Below are positions 16,112 through 26,370 of a DNA stretch of 64,000 nucleotides, in pieces. This DNA is from Limnochorda sp. LNt. Its GTDB lineage: Bacteria; Bacillota; Limnochordia; Limnochordales; Geochordaceae. The notes below the pieces were generated by a model. That model saw only the letters and a list, made by a program, of their open reading frames with translations, did not search any database and was not told where the DNA came from. The stretch covers positions 1-64,000 of the forward strand of contig NZ_CP141614.1 of the NCBI RefSeq assembly GCF_035593265.1. Reading direction: 5' to 3'. The first letter of the stretch is position 1, and every line of letters begins with the position of its first letter. A program made the position numbers and the translations under genes.

Positions 16112-16975
16112 GTGACTCGCAGGCTCACCCGAGCAGACGACACACCCGCCCGAGGCCGCCAGGACATGGCCGCGCCCCGCCCGCCGGTCAAGTGGGCCGG
16201 TGGCAAGGGCGGGCTCCTGGCCAGCTTCCAACCGCTGTTTCCCAGGCAGCCGTGGGAGCTCTACGTGGAGCCGTTCGTGGGGGGTGGCGCGGTCTTCTTC
16301 CACCTGCGGCCCGAGCGCGCCGTGCTCATCGATAACAACGAGGAGCTCATCAACTTCTACTGCGTGGTGCGGGACCGGCTCGACGAGCTCCTGGCTGACC
16401 TGCGCCGGCACCAAAACGCGGCGGCCTACTACTACCGCATCCGTGCCCTCGACCCGGCCCGACTCGACCCGGTCGCGCGGGCCTCCCGCTTCCTGTACCT
16501 CAACAAGACGGGATACAACGGGCTTTGGCGGGTCAACGCGCGAGGGCAGCACAACGTCCCCTTCGGCCGCTACAAGAACCCCACCATCGTCGACGAGTCC
16601 AACCTTGGCCGTGTGAGCCAGGCGCTGGCGCGAGCCGAGATCCGGCTCGGCGACTTCACGCTGGCCCTGGAGCACGCAGGGCCCGGCACGTTCGTCTACC
16701 TGGATCCGCCGTACCACCCGCTCTCGCCGACCGCCCGCTTCACGGCCTACACCAAGGCGGGCTTCACCGAAGAAGACCAGCGGCGCCTGGCCGAGCTCTT
16801 CCGGGAGCTGGACCGGCGGGGGTGCTTGCTGATGTTGAGCAACTCCGACACCCCCCTCATCCGGGAGCTGTACGCCGGCTACGACATCCGGGTGATCTAC
16901 GCGCGCCGTGCCATCAACTGCCGGGCCGACGGACGGGGGCCCATCTCGGAGCTGGTGATCCGCAACTACGCCTGA
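16112..16975 (+). CDS. dam: Dam-type DNA adenine N6-methyltransferase
   Basis: This 287-residue class D12 N6-adenine methylase has the N-terminal KWAGGKG motif, the AdoMet-binding EPFVGGGAVFF, DNNEELINFY, the central NKTGYNGLWRVN block and the catalytic DPPY (in FVYLDPPYHPLS). The family (Dam, DpnM) methylates adenine in GATC or related sites. No restriction enzyme is beside it, so it is either orphan (regulatory or repair) or part of a dispersed system. GTG 16112 has GAGGAG 8 bases upstream; ATG 16166 is an alternative start directly before the core domain. Confidence 0.92.
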   Translation: MTRRLTRADDTPARGRQDMAAPRPPVKWAGGKGGLLASFQPLFPRQPWELYVEPFVGGGAVFFHLRPERAVLIDNNEELINFYCVVRDRLDELLADLRRHQNAAAYYYRIRALDPARLDPVARASRFLYLNKTGYNGLWRVNARGQHNVPFGRYKNPTIVDESNLGRVSQALARAEIRLGDFTLALEHAGPGTFVYLDPPYHPLSPTARFTAYTKAGFTEEDQRRLAELFRELDRRGCLLMLSNSDTPLIRELYAGYDIRVIYARRAINCRADGRGPISELVIRNYA

Positions 16976-17027
16976 GGGTGGATCCGCCGGGCGGCTCGCT
17001 CCCGTATGGATCGTCGAGAGGGACCGG

Positions 17028-17687
17028 ATGGCGGAGCATGACTGGGCCCGTGAGGCGGGCGGCAGGGTGTCGTCCGTGAAGGAGCCCTGGCGCCGGCAGC
17101 TGCCGCGAGCGGAGACCGACGTGATGGCCCGCCTGGCGGCGGGCGACGTACGCGCGCTCGAGGAGCTCTACGACAGGCACGCCGCCGCCCTTTACGGGAT
17201 GCTCGGCCGGCTCGTCCCCGACCGGCGGGACCGGGAGGAGATCTTGCAGGAGACGTTCGTCGCCGTGTGGCGCCACGCCGACACCTACGACGGCCGGCGG
17301 GGCTCCGTGCACACCTGGCTGTTTGCCATCGCCCACCGCAAGGCCATCGACCGCCTGCGCGCCCAGCGCAGCCGGCCTGCCGAGACGCCGATGGACCCCC
17401 TCGTCACGGTCCCGGTCGGGCAGGAGGCCGAGGTCGACGGCCTTTACCGCGTCGACCCGACCGCGGACGGGGCCCAGGCCTCCGAGCAGCGGCAAGCGGT
17501 GATGCGCGCGCTCATGGGGCTCCCGGCCGAACAGCGTGACGTGGTGGTCATGGCCTACCTGATGGGGTATTCGTCGACCGAGATCGCCGAGCTTCGACGT
17601 CTGCCGGTGGGCACGGTCAAGAGCCGGATGCAACGGGCGCTCGCCCGGCTGCGCCGGCTGCTGGGCCCCGAGGAGGTGGGCCCGTGA
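17028..17687 (+). CDS. ECF-family RNA polymerase sigma factor
   Basis: This 219-residue sigma-70-family factor has region 2 (DVRALEELYDRHAAALYGM through WRHADTYDGRRGSVHTWLF) and region 4 (LPAEQRDVVVMAYLMGYSSTEIA, then PVGTVKSRMQRALARLR), with region 3 missing as in ECF factors. The last codons overlap the next gene (GTGA at 17684), which encodes its zinc-containing anti-sigma factor. The arrangement resembles SigK/RskA-type pairs that respond to redox or envelope stress. The DNA target is not evident; I saw no clear ECF promoter upstream of the pair. Confidence 0.93.
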   Translation: MAEHDWAREAGGRVSSVKEPWRRQLPRAETDVMARLAAGDVRALEELYDRHAAALYGMLGRLVPDRRDREEILQETFVAVWRHADTYDGRRGSVHTWLFAIAHRKAIDRLRAQRSRPAETPMDPLVTVPVGQEAEVDGLYRVDPTADGAQASEQRQAVMRALMGLPAEQRDVVVMAYLMGYSSTEIAELRRLPVGTVKSRMQRALARLRRLLGPEEVGP

Positions 17688-18469
17688 CCTGCTCGCGCGT
17701 GCGGGCCCTGGCCGGGGCCTACGCGTTGGACGCGCTGGAGGCGGCCGAGCGCGAGGCGGTCGAGCGCCACCTCGACGTCTGCCCTGCATGCCGGGCCTTC
17801 ACGGCAGAGCATGCCGACGCCGCGGCGGCACTGGCCAGGCTGGTCCCGCCCGAGGCGCCTCCTCCCGAGCTGCGTGCCCGCGTTGTGGCCCTGGCAAAGG
17901 CTCGTCGGCAGCCGCCGCCGGCGGCCACCGGGCGGGCGGCGCGGCCGTCGATCGGGCACGCCTGGCATGTGGCCGCCGCTGTGGCACTGCTGGCGCTGGG
18001 CTGGGCGGCGGGGCGGTGGGCCGCGTGGGCCCCCGGCCGGGGCGACGCTGCCCTGCAAGAGGAGCTCCGTCGGGTGCGCCTGGAGCGTGAGCTGTGGCAG
18101 GGTCTGGCCGCCCCAGGCGGCTCCGTCGCTGCTCTGTCGACCGATCCGGGGCTCTCGGGCGTCGTGGCGCTGGCCTCGGTGCTGGGCGACCAAAACGGCT
18201 GCTGGGTGCGGCTCGTCGCCGACGGGTTGCCGGATCCGGGCCCGGGGCAGCGCTACGTGGTGCGCGTCCGCACGCTGGACGCGACGCCGGATCTCGCCCG
18301 ACCCCTGCCCCAGGTGGCGCCGGGCCGCTGGGAGCTGGCGACCCGCATCGACGTGCCGCCGGACCGGCTGGGTGCGGTGGAGGTGGTCGTGACGGGCGAG
18401 GATGGGGGCGAACCACCGCCTCGCCGCATCGCGTGGGGCTACCTGTGGGCGGACGGGGAGGGCTGGTAG
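17684..18469 (+). CDS. Membrane anti-sigma factor (zinc-finger, RskA-like)
   Basis: This 261-residue protein has an N-terminal anti-sigma domain with the H-x3-C-x2-C motif (HLDVCPACRAF, about residues 30-37) that binds the sigma factor. One transmembrane helix follows (VAAAVALLALGWAAGRW, about 93-112), then an extracytoplasmic beta-rich RskA-like domain (GQRYVVRVRTLD ... VTGEDGGEPP). It overlaps the sigma gene by 4 bases, so the two are made together. Release of the sigma factor by regulated proteolysis is the family norm, not shown here. Confidence 0.9.
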   Translation: MTCSRVRALAGAYALDALEAAEREAVERHLDVCPACRAFTAEHADAAAALARLVPPEAPPPELRARVVALAKARRQPPPAATGRAARPSIGHAWHVAAAVALLALGWAAGRWAAWAPGRGDAALQEELRRVRLERELWQGLAAPGGSVAALSTDPGLSGVVALASVLGDQNGCWVRLVADGLPDPGPGQRYVVRVRTLDATPDLARPLPQVAPGRWELATRIDVPPDRLGAVEVVVTGEDGGEPPPRRIAWGYLWADGEGW

Positions 18470-18490
18470 GGCGGCCCCCCGGCCGACGAG

Positions 18491-18922
18491 TCATCCGCCC
18501 ATCTCCCTCCCGACCAGCACCACCCCCGCCACGATCAGCAGGGCACCCAGCACCACCTGCCACGAGACGGGCTCCCGCAGCCAAAGCGAGGCCACGGCCA
18601 CCGTGGCCAGCGGGGAGGCGGCCATCACCAGCGCGACGGTGGAGGCCTCCCCCTGCTTGAGGGCCGCGTAGTAGGCGAGGTCGCCCGCCAGCGTCGCCAG
18701 CAGGGCCTCGATGCCGATGGGCATCCACGCCTGGATCGGCACCCGCTCGAGCCGGGGCCACGCCCCGCTGCCGATGACGAAGCCCACCACGATGGCCGAA
18801 GCCATCAGGGTGCGCAGAGCCAGCCCGACCACCGGGTCGACCCCGGCCAGGCCGATCTTGCCGGCAACCGGTGCGATCCCCCAGCAGAGCGCGCCGACCA
18901 CCGCGAGCGCCAGGACGGACAA
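18491..18922 (-). CDS. EamA/DMT-family half-size transporter
   Basis: This 143-residue hydrophobic protein has about five transmembrane helices and one EamA repeat (GALCWGIAPVAGKIGL at the N-terminus, SPLATVAVASLWLREPVSWQVVLGALLIVAGV at the C-terminus). Typical DMT transporters have two such repeats; half-size forms act as dimers. The start is TTG 18922 with GAGGGGG upstream. Substrate unknown. It is convergent with the anti-sigma gene. Confidence 0.85.
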   Translation of the reverse strand: MSVLALAVVGALCWGIAPVAGKIGLAGVDPVVGLALRTLMASAIVVGFVIGSGAWPRLERVPIQAWMPIGIEALLATLAGDLAYYAALKQGEASTVALVMAASPLATVAVASLWLREPVSWQVVLGALLIVAGVVLVGREMGG

Positions 18923-19036
18923 CGCGGACGCCCCCTCGATGCCGTTCGTGGGCAGGCTATGTGAGGCGAGGCCGTACGCATGACGGCCGAGCCCGCGGGC
19001 ATACCGCTACTGGGGTCCGGCGAGGTCGACGAGATA

Positions 19037-20362
19037 ATGTGGGTCACGGTGCAGGCAAGGCGGATGGTGCTGGCCGTCGCCGTGCTGGCGGTGACGGCAG
19101 GGATCGTGTGGTGGGGCGTCCGAGCCATGCGAAGCGGTCAGGACCGGGCTGCGCCCGAGGCGCTGCCCGAGGCGCAGGCGGAGCGCACCTCCCCTCCGGA
19201 CGGCGCGGCGGCCCGGGCGGACGACCCCGTGGCGGCGCTGCGCCGCATCCTCGACGCCCGGGCCCAGGCTCTGGTCGCCTTCGACGAGGCCCCGCTGCGC
19301 GAGCACTACGACCTCGAGTCCGACCCCGGCCAGTGGGCGCTCGAGCACGAGCAGCGCCGCCTGCGCTACCTGCGGGCCTGGACCGACCGGCGCCGGCTCC
19401 AGATGGTCAGCGCCCGCTCGGACGTGCGGGTGACCAACCAGCGGGTATCGGGCGACGAGGCGTGGCTGAGCGTGGTGCAGTCCACCCGGCTGGGCTACGT
19501 CTACCGCGACGATCCCTCGCTGACCAAGCACCTCTTCGGCATCGGCACCCGCCATGCCATCCAGATGGTGCGCGAGGACGGCCGGTGGGTCATCCGGCGC
19601 GACTGGTACACCGACCCCCTGGACGAGGACACGCTCGTCCCCGAGGTGACTCCCGCCGACGTGGCGGCCTCGGGCGGCATCCTCGAGCCGCTGGCCCGGC
19701 TGCAGGCCCTGGGTGCGCCACGCTGCTCCCCACCCGCGGTGGACGGCGGCGAGACGCTCGTGCCCGGCATCCTGGTGGGGTTCTGGAAGTGGCTGTGGAG
19801 GCTGGTCCCCCTGTCGTCCCGGGCCGCGAGCCGGGAAGTCGCGTACGACCGTGACAAGGCCGTCGCCTACGCCCGCACCTATTGCGGGGGCGCCTGGGGG
19901 TGCGGCAACGGCGGCCGCTACAACCCCGCCTACAGGGACTACACCGACGTGGGCGGTGACTGCACCAACTTCGCCTCGCAGGTACTCCACGCCGGGGGCC
20001 TCCCCATGGACGGCACCTGGTACTACCGCCGCGACGGTGGGAGCCGGGCATGGGTGCAGACCACGGGGCTGCTGTCGTACCTGCTCGACACCGGACGGGC
20101 CCGCCTCCTGGCACGGGGGACCTACGCCGACGTCGTCAAGGCCTCCGACCGCTTCCCCGAGGGCACCATCCATGCGCTGGAGCCGGGTGATCTCATCGCC
20201 TACCAGGAGCAGGGTCGCGTCGTCCACTTCGCGGTGGTGACGGGGCAGGATTTTCGCGGCTACGTCGTGGTCGACTCCCACACCGCCGACCGGCGCGCGG
20301 TGCCGTGGGACGTGGGGTGGGACCAGGGCACGGTCTACTGGCTGCTGTCGATGCGCGACTGA
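19037..20362 (+). CDS. Membrane-anchored protein with C-terminal putative amidase domain
   Basis: This protein has 441 residues from ATG 19037; ATG 18980 would add 19 residues before the anchor. Residues about 10-27 form an N-terminal membrane anchor. A middle domain carries charged helices and a VRVTNQRVSGDEAWLSV beta region, like sequences found before amidase domains of Bacillota. From YDRDKAVAYARTYC onward the C-terminal part matches the putative amidase (Amidase_6, PF12671) pattern with Cys in GGDCTNFASQVL, a WYYRRDGGSRAW block and His in GRVVHFAVVTG. It is probably a secreted cell-wall-associated hydrolase. Confidence 0.85.
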   Translation: MWVTVQARRMVLAVAVLAVTAGIVWWGVRAMRSGQDRAAPEALPEAQAERTSPPDGAAARADDPVAALRRILDARAQALVAFDEAPLREHYDLESDPGQWALEHEQRRLRYLRAWTDRRRLQMVSARSDVRVTNQRVSGDEAWLSVVQSTRLGYVYRDDPSLTKHLFGIGTRHAIQMVREDGRWVIRRDWYTDPLDEDTLVPEVTPADVAASGGILEPLARLQALGAPRCSPPAVDGGETLVPGILVGFWKWLWRLVPLSSRAASREVAYDRDKAVAYARTYCGGAWGCGNGGRYNPAYRDYTDVGGDCTNFASQVLHAGGLPMDGTWYYRRDGGSRAWVQTTGLLSYLLDTGRARLLARGTYADVVKASDRFPEGTIHALEPGDLIAYQEQGRVVHFAVVTGQDFRGYVVVDSHTADRRAVPWDVGWDQGTVYWLLSMRD

Positions 20363-20934
20363 GTCCGCCCGCCGAAGTGTTCGCGGGTCAGCACCATGAC
20401 GTGCGAGACCACGCCGTTGAGGTGGTCGATCTGGCCGTCCTCGACGAAGCCCAGGGCTCGCAGCGCCTGCTCGAGCACGGGGTTGGTGGACAGGCACTCC
20501 ACCAGTACCCGCTCCAGGCCCATCTCGTCGAAGACGTAGCGCAAGAGGGTGCGCAACCCGTCCGTCAGGTAGGCGGCCACCGCCTCGGGCCCCCGCTCCC
20601 TGATCTCCGGGTCGCCCAGGAGCGCCTCGATCCAGGCCTCGCCCTGGCGAGGATCGATGCTGTGCAGGTCGAAGTCGCCGATGTAGCGGCCGGACTCGTC
20701 CTCCATGGCGATCTGGCGGCTGTGGGGGTCGGCTGCCAGGGTCGCGAACCAGCTGCGGATGTCGTAGGGCGTGCGCTGCCCGACCGTGGTGCCGACGGTG
20801 GCAATCTGTACGTCGGGATCGTTGGTCATGGCGAGGCGCGCCGGCAGATCGGCCTCCGACAGGCACCGCAACCGCACCCGCTCCCCCGCCCGGCTCCACT
20901 CGCCCGCGATGGCCTCGAGCGCATGCTGATCCAT
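20335..20934 (-). CDS. GNAT-family N-acetyltransferase
   Basis: This 199-residue protein has the RimJ/RimL-type layout: an N-terminal VRLRCLSEADLPARLAMTNDPDVQ, IGDFDLHSIDPRQGEAWIEALLGD, GPEAVAAYLTDGLRTLLRYVFDEMGLERV (acetyl-CoA-binding region) and the closing STNPVLEQALRALGFVEDG. ATG 20932-20934 is chosen because the N-terminal domain begins shortly after it. Its 3' end overlaps the convergent amidase gene by 28 bases. The acceptor is unknown: protein N-terminus, ribosomal protein or small molecule. Confidence 0.88.
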   Translation of the reverse strand: MDQHALEAIAGEWSRAGERVRLRCLSEADLPARLAMTNDPDVQIATVGTTVGQRTPYDIRSWFATLAADPHSRQIAMEDESGRYIGDFDLHSIDPRQGEAWIEALLGDPEIRERGPEAVAAYLTDGLRTLLRYVFDEMGLERVLVECLSTNPVLEQALRALGFVEDGQIDHLNGVVSHVMVLTREHFGGRTQSRIDSSQ

Positions 20935-21020
20935 GCTCCGCCACCCTCGTCGACGCGCCGTCCGACGCGGTCGTCTCGTGGACATTGTAACCGCCCGGCC
21001 GGGCCGGGCACGGGGGCCCA

Positions 21021-21031
21021 TATGCTATAAT
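21021..21031 (+). promoter_or_regulatory. Extended -10 promoter of tRNA-Ser(TGA)
   Basis: TATGCTATAAT contains a perfect TATAAT (21026-21031) with the TG extension. No clear -35 lies upstream. It is 60 bases before the tRNA. Confidence 0.65.
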
Positions 21032-21091
21032 GCAGGCAGCGCCACCCAAGCCGGGAGCCCGCAGGGCCCAGCGTGAGGGTGGGCGCGACGC

Positions 21092-21183
21092 GGAGGGGTG
21101 TCTGAGCGGACGAAAGAGGCGGTCTTGAAAACCGTTGAGGGCCTTGGGTCCCTCCGGGGGTTCGAATCCCTCCCCCTCCGCCA
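21092..21183 (+). tRNA. tRNA-Ser (anticodon TGA)
   Basis: This is a class II tRNA of 92 bases: acceptor GGAGGGG/CCCCTCC, anticodon stem GCGGT/ACCGT with loop CTTGAAA (anticodon TGA), a long variable arm (GAGGG ... CCCTC), T loop TTCGAAT, discriminator G and encoded CCA. Together with the tRNA-Ser(GCT) 1 kb away and serS it forms a small serine-decoding cluster. Confidence 0.97.
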
Positions 21184-21237
21184 CGATGTCGTCGGGATCG
21201 CACGTCGCGTTCCGGGGGTTGTGGGGGGCCGTTTCTG

Positions 21238-21972
21238 GTGCCGCCGCCCGTTGCGGTCGTCTCGGACATCCACGCCAATCTCCCGGCGCTCCAGGCCGTG
21301 CTGGCCGACATGGCCGCCTTTGCGCCTGCCACCATCTACAACCTCGGCGACACCGTGGGCTACGGGCCCGACCCGGAGGCGAGCGTCGACTGGGCCCGCG
21401 AGCACGCAGCCGTCTCCTTGATGGGCAACCACGACGCCGCCTGCGTGGGGCAGCTGGGGCTCGAGTGGTTCAACCCGTGGGCGCGCGAGGCCGTGGAGTG
21501 GACCTTCGCGCGGCTCGGCTCCGACCGGCGGCGATGGCTGGCGGCCCGGCCCTCGACCTACCGGCTGGTACTCGGAGGCCTGCGCATCCTGCTGGCCCAC
21601 GGCACGCCCCGTCACCCGGTCACCGAGTACATCAGCGGCGACGCGGCGGCCCAGCTGTTGCGCGACCAGGACCCGGGGTGGGACGTCTGCCTCGTCGGCC
21701 ACACGCACCTGATGGGCGTCTACACCCGCAGCGGCTACCGGCCCCTCTTCGAGAGCACCGAGATCCCCCTCGTTACGCCGTGCATCGTCAACGCCGGCAG
21801 CGTCGGTCAACCCCGGGACGGGCGCCCCGAAGCGGGCTACGTCCTGGTCGACGCGGACGGCGGACGGCTCGTCGTGCGGCGTGTCGCCTACGCTGTCCAA
21901 GTCACCCAGCAGGCCATCCTGGACGCTGGCCTGCCATCCATCCTGGCCGAGAGGCTGGCCGTCGGGCGGTAG
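21238..21972 (+). CDS. Calcineurin-like metallophosphoesterase (YfcE/MJ0936-type)
   Basis: This 244-residue two-metal phosphoesterase carries all motifs in order: SDIHANLPAL (DxH), NLGDTVGYGPDP (GD), LMGNHDAACV (GNHD), ILLAHGTPR (GH-like) and LVGHTHLMGVY (GHTH). The protein is close in plan to small phosphodiesterases of Bacillota and archaea. The natural substrate is unknown. The start is GTG 21238, preceded by a G-rich stretch and lying 54 bases after the tRNA-Ser CCA. It probably has its own or the tRNA's transcription. Confidence 0.92.
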   Translation: MPPPVAVVSDIHANLPALQAVLADMAAFAPATIYNLGDTVGYGPDPEASVDWAREHAAVSLMGNHDAACVGQLGLEWFNPWAREAVEWTFARLGSDRRRWLAARPSTYRLVLGGLRILLAHGTPRHPVTEYISGDAAAQLLRDQDPGWDVCLVGHTHLMGVYTRSGYRPLFESTEIPLVTPCIVNAGSVGQPRDGRPEAGYVLVDADGGRLVVRRVAYAVQVTQQAILDAGLPSILAERLAVGR

Positions 21973-22226
21973 CCTCACCCCTTTTCTCAGGCCGGATTCG
22001 CCTGCATGGACCGGGATCGGAAGAGCCACCTGTACCTTCCCCGACTTCTACCTGCCCGACCGCGACCTATGTTGGCCGCTCCGAGCAAGGGGTCGGTAGA
22101 CATGGTCGACGTACTGGGAATGGCTCGTCGGGAGCCCCATGCGCTGCGGGAGCCGGGAGCACCGACGGGACCTTGCCGACACGAGACGGAGCGTGACGAC
22201 GTCCGGCGGTGAGAAGGGGATAAGAA

Positions 22227-22319
22227 TGGCGGAAGGGGCGGGATTCGAACCCGCGAGGCGCCTTTGAGGGCGCCCACCGGTTTAGCAAACCGGCCGCTTG
22301 GCCCCTAGCGAACCCTTCC
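22227..22319 (-). tRNA. tRNA-Ser (anticodon GCT)
   Basis: The complement folds as a class II tRNA of 93 bases: acceptor GGAAGGG/CCCTTCC, D stem CGCT/AGCG, anticodon stem CCGGT/ACCGG with loop TTGCTAA (anticodon GCT), long variable arm GGGCGCC/GGCGCC, T arm GCGGG TTCGAAT CCCGC, discriminator G and encoded CCA. The stretch 21973-22226 before it holds no visible gene. Confidence 0.97.
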
Positions 22320-22331
22320 GCGGCTGCGTCA

Positions 22332-22361
22332 AGTCTAGCATCTGCTCCTGCGCGGTGTCAA
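22332..22361 (-). promoter_or_regulatory. Promoter of tRNA-Ser(GCT)
   Basis: On the minus strand a perfect TTGACA (22356-22361) and TAGACT (22332-22337) are separated by 18 bases, 12 bases before the tRNA 5' end. Confidence 0.7.
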
Positions 22362-22475
22362 CGGCGGCACCCGTGGGGTACGCGCCCGCGCGCAGCACCA
22401 TCCTCGGCTTGCGGCCACGATCGGCGCTGCCTCGGCGGCGTCCCTGCAGGAGAGCACGGTGCGTTGCGCCGGATC

Positions 22476-23813
<1,338 letters not shown>

Positions 23814-23834
23814 TCAACCGATCGCGCCCGCTCG

Positions 23835-25355
23835 TCACGGCCGCGGCTGGCTACGCACCTCCGGGCGGGTGGTATCCGGGGAGACTGGCACGCCCAGCCC
23901 ACCGAGCCTGCCCCGCCTCCAGGCGACCCGGCGCCAACGCAACCCGCTCCAGTGCGCGAAGAGTGCGAGCGCCCCCAGGCGCAAGAGCCCGGAGATGGCC
24001 ATCACCGGTACCGTGCCCATCCACTCCGCCATCACGCCCCCCAGGATGGGCGCCGCCGATGCGGCGATGCCCACCCCCAGGTTGAAGACGGCGACATAGG
24101 AGGGTCGACGGCTATCGGGCGTCACCTCCAGGACGAGATTGAAGGCCGCCAGGTTGTACCCCGCCCAGGCGATCCCGCCCAGGAGATTGATGGCCACGAC
24201 CCAGCCGGGGGACGGGATGACCGCCCACCACAGGGGCAACAGGGCCGCCCCGATCCCGGACCAGATCATGACCGGGCGCTGCCCGACCCTGTCGCACAGT
24301 CGGCCCCACTGCCGCTGCCCCAGAATGGTGGTGAGAAAGGTGGCACCGTTGGCGATACCCCACAGCTCCGGCGTGCCGTGCAACGCCTCGGTGAAGTGGA
24401 CGGGGAAGAGCGCGGCCGGCAAGTTGACAGCCGCGGTCCACAGGAAGGCCGAGACCGCGTACTCGTAGAAGCCGGGCGCCTCTCGGCGCCACTGCGCCGG
24501 CCCCCCTACCAGCCAGTCGGAGCCGAAGGGCCGTCGCCTGGACGGACCCTCGGGAGTGGCGGCCGCTCCCGCGGGTGCGGCCTCTGTGCGGGGCCGGGCG
24601 GCCGATGGGGCGGCGCTGCGTTGACGCGGCTCGTGGATGGGCAGGATCACCACCAGGGACGCCAGGCCCACCAACCACGCCGCGCCGAAGGCAAGCGCGT
24701 AGCCCTCCGGGTATCCCATCGCCTCGATGAGGAAGCCCGCCACCACCGAGGCGGCCAGCGCCACGCCGTTGGCCAGGAGGTTGCGCATGCCGAAGTAGGA
24801 ACCCCGCCACGAGCGGTGCGTCAGGTCCGCCATCAGAGCGGTCCAGGCGGGGACCGCCACCGCCATGCCGAGCCCTCGCAGGCCGGTCAGGAGCAGCAGG
24901 GCCAGGATGAGCTGCTGCCGGTCGTGGATGAACCACGGCAAAAGCGCCATCGGCAGCCATACCCACCGCACCACCGAGTTGCCCAGCAACCACAGAGGCT
25001 TGTTGCGCCCCTTACGCTCCGCCAGCCGCCCGAAGGGGATCTGCAAGGCATTGGCCAGCAGGTTGGGGATGGCGGTCAGCAGGCTGACGTGCAACGCGGA
25101 GGCACCGGCGGCCACGGCGAAGAGGGGGACGTAGTTGATGGCGAAGTTCTCGCTGGCCGCGGCCAGGGTGCCCTCGGCCGTACTGTAAAGGAGGGACCGT
25201 GCCAGCCTCCGGGGCCCCTCGGGACGATGCCCGCGCCGGAAGCTGCCGGCAAAGGGCCAAAAACCCTTCGCCAGGACCAACCCGCCCACCCGCCCCGACC
25301 TCTCTCCCTGCTGGATGGCGGTGGGGATCTTATCCCCGCCCTCCAGGGGATGCAA
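23835..25355 (-). CDS. MFS transporter
   Basis: This protein of up to 506 residues has about 12 transmembrane helices and an MFS-type loop after helix 2 (GRLAERKGRNKPLWLLGN). A charged Ala/Pro-rich cytoplasmic loop sits in the middle, and a second half begins at FYEYAVSAFLWTAAVNLPAALFP. The start is uncertain: TTG 25355 gives the longest form, while a later GTG preceded by GGAGAGAGG would drop about 23 residues. Substrate unknown; the architecture suits drug or sugar-type efflux. It runs in the same direction as serS and the por operon. Confidence 0.87.
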   Translation of the reverse strand: MHPLEGGDKIPTAIQQGERSGRVGGLVLAKGFWPFAGSFRRGHRPEGPRRLARSLLYSTAEGTLAAASENFAINYVPLFAVAAGASALHVSLLTAIPNLLANALQIPFGRLAERKGRNKPLWLLGNSVVRWVWLPMALLPWFIHDRQQLILALLLLTGLRGLGMAVAVPAWTALMADLTHRSWRGSYFGMRNLLANGVALAASVVAGFLIEAMGYPEGYALAFGAAWLVGLASLVVILPIHEPRQRSAAPSAARPRTEAAPAGAAATPEGPSRRRPFGSDWLVGGPAQWRREAPGFYEYAVSAFLWTAAVNLPAALFPVHFTEALHGTPELWGIANGATFLTTILGQRQWGRLCDRVGQRPVMIWSGIGAALLPLWWAVIPSPGWVVAINLLGGIAWAGYNLAAFNLVLEVTPDSRRPSYVAVFNLGVGIAASAAPILGGVMAEWMGTVPVMAISGLLRLGALALFAHWSGLRWRRVAWRRGRLGGLGVPVSPDTTRPEVRSQPRP

Positions 25356-25412
25356 GCCCCCGGCAGCCGCCCCCGCCGGGCTCGAACGCTGGAAAAGGGG
25401 CGGCCGGGCCGC

Positions 25413-26363
25413 TCAGGCCCGGCTCGCCGCCTTGCCGTCGACCGCCTGCCCTGCCTTGGCCAGCAGGGCCTCCCACTGCTCGTCGACGTCGCGCTGGATG
25501 GCCGCCAGGAGCTGGCCGCTCTTGTCCTGGAAGACGTGGCGGAAGCGCTCCTGCGGACGCAGGTACTCCTCCACGGGGAGCTTCTGCTTGGGCACGTAGG
25601 TGACGTGCCACTGGCCGTGGTCCACCTCGAAGAGGGGCCACGCACACGTCTCCGCGGCCAGCTCCGCCATCCGGACCGTCATGGCCGGGTCGGTCCCCCA
25701 GCCCAGCCGGCAGGGCGCCAGCACATTGATGAAGGCCGGGCCGTCCACCTCCATCGCGCGCCTCACCTTGCGGGTCAGATCCTGCCAGTGAGCGATGGTG
25801 GACTGCGCCACGTAGGGAATGCCGTGGGCGGCCAGGATGGCCGTCAGGTCCTTGCGGCGCTGGAGCTTGCCCGGGACCGCCTCCCCGGCGGGCGAGGTGG
25901 TGGTGGAGGCGCCGTAGGGCGTCGCCGACGAGCGCTGGATGCCCGTGTTCATGTAGGCCTGGTTGTCGTAGCAGACGTACAAGAACCGGTGCCCTCGCTC
26001 CACGGCCCCCGAGAGGCTCTGCAGGCCGATGTCGTAGGTGCCGCCGTCACCGCCGAAGGCGACGAAGCGGATCTCCCGGTCGATCTTGCCCTGTCGGCGC
26101 AGCGCCCGGTAGGCGGCCTCGACCCCCGAGATGGTGGCAGCAGCGTTTTCGAAGGCGTTGTGAATGAAGGGCACGGTCCACGCCGTGTTGGGATAGGTCG
26201 TGGTCGTGACCTCCATGCAGCCCGTGGCCCCCGCCACCACCACGGGCTCCTCGATGGACATCAGCACCAACCGCACCGCCTGCGGGAAGCCGCAGCCGGC
26301 GCAGGCGCTGTGACCGCCCGTCAACGGGTTGGGCCGGCGTGCCAGCTCTTTAAGCGTCGGCAT
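25413..26363 (-). CDS. porB: 2-oxoacid:ferredoxin oxidoreductase, beta subunit
   Basis: This 316-residue beta subunit binds thiamine diphosphate and one Fe-S cluster. Visible motifs are HSACAGCGF and GATGCME (cluster cysteines), the TPP motif GGDGGTYDIGLQSLS ending in YDNQAYMNTG, and a later conserved cysteine in LAPCRLGWG. This is the pyruvate-type enzyme (pyruvate + CoA + oxidised ferredoxin to acetyl-CoA, CO2 and reduced ferredoxin); a 2-oxoisovalerate-type substrate cannot be ruled out. Last gene of a four-gene operon, 7 bases after porA. The start ATG 26361-26363 has GAGGACGAG upstream. Confidence 0.93.
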   Translation of the reverse strand: MPTLKELARRPNPLTGGHSACAGCGFPQAVRLVLMSIEEPVVVAGATGCMEVTTTTYPNTAWTVPFIHNAFENAAATISGVEAAYRALRRQGKIDREIRFVAFGGDGGTYDIGLQSLSGAVERGHRFLYVCYDNQAYMNTGIQRSSATPYGASTTTSPAGEAVPGKLQRRKDLTAILAAHGIPYVAQSTIAHWQDLTRKVRRAMEVDGPAFINVLAPCRLGWGTDPAMTVRMAELAAETCAWPLFEVDHGQWHVTYVPKQKLPVEEYLRPQERFRHVFQDKSGQLLAAIQRDVDEQWEALLAKAGQAVDGKAASRA

Positions 26364-26370
26364 CTCGTCC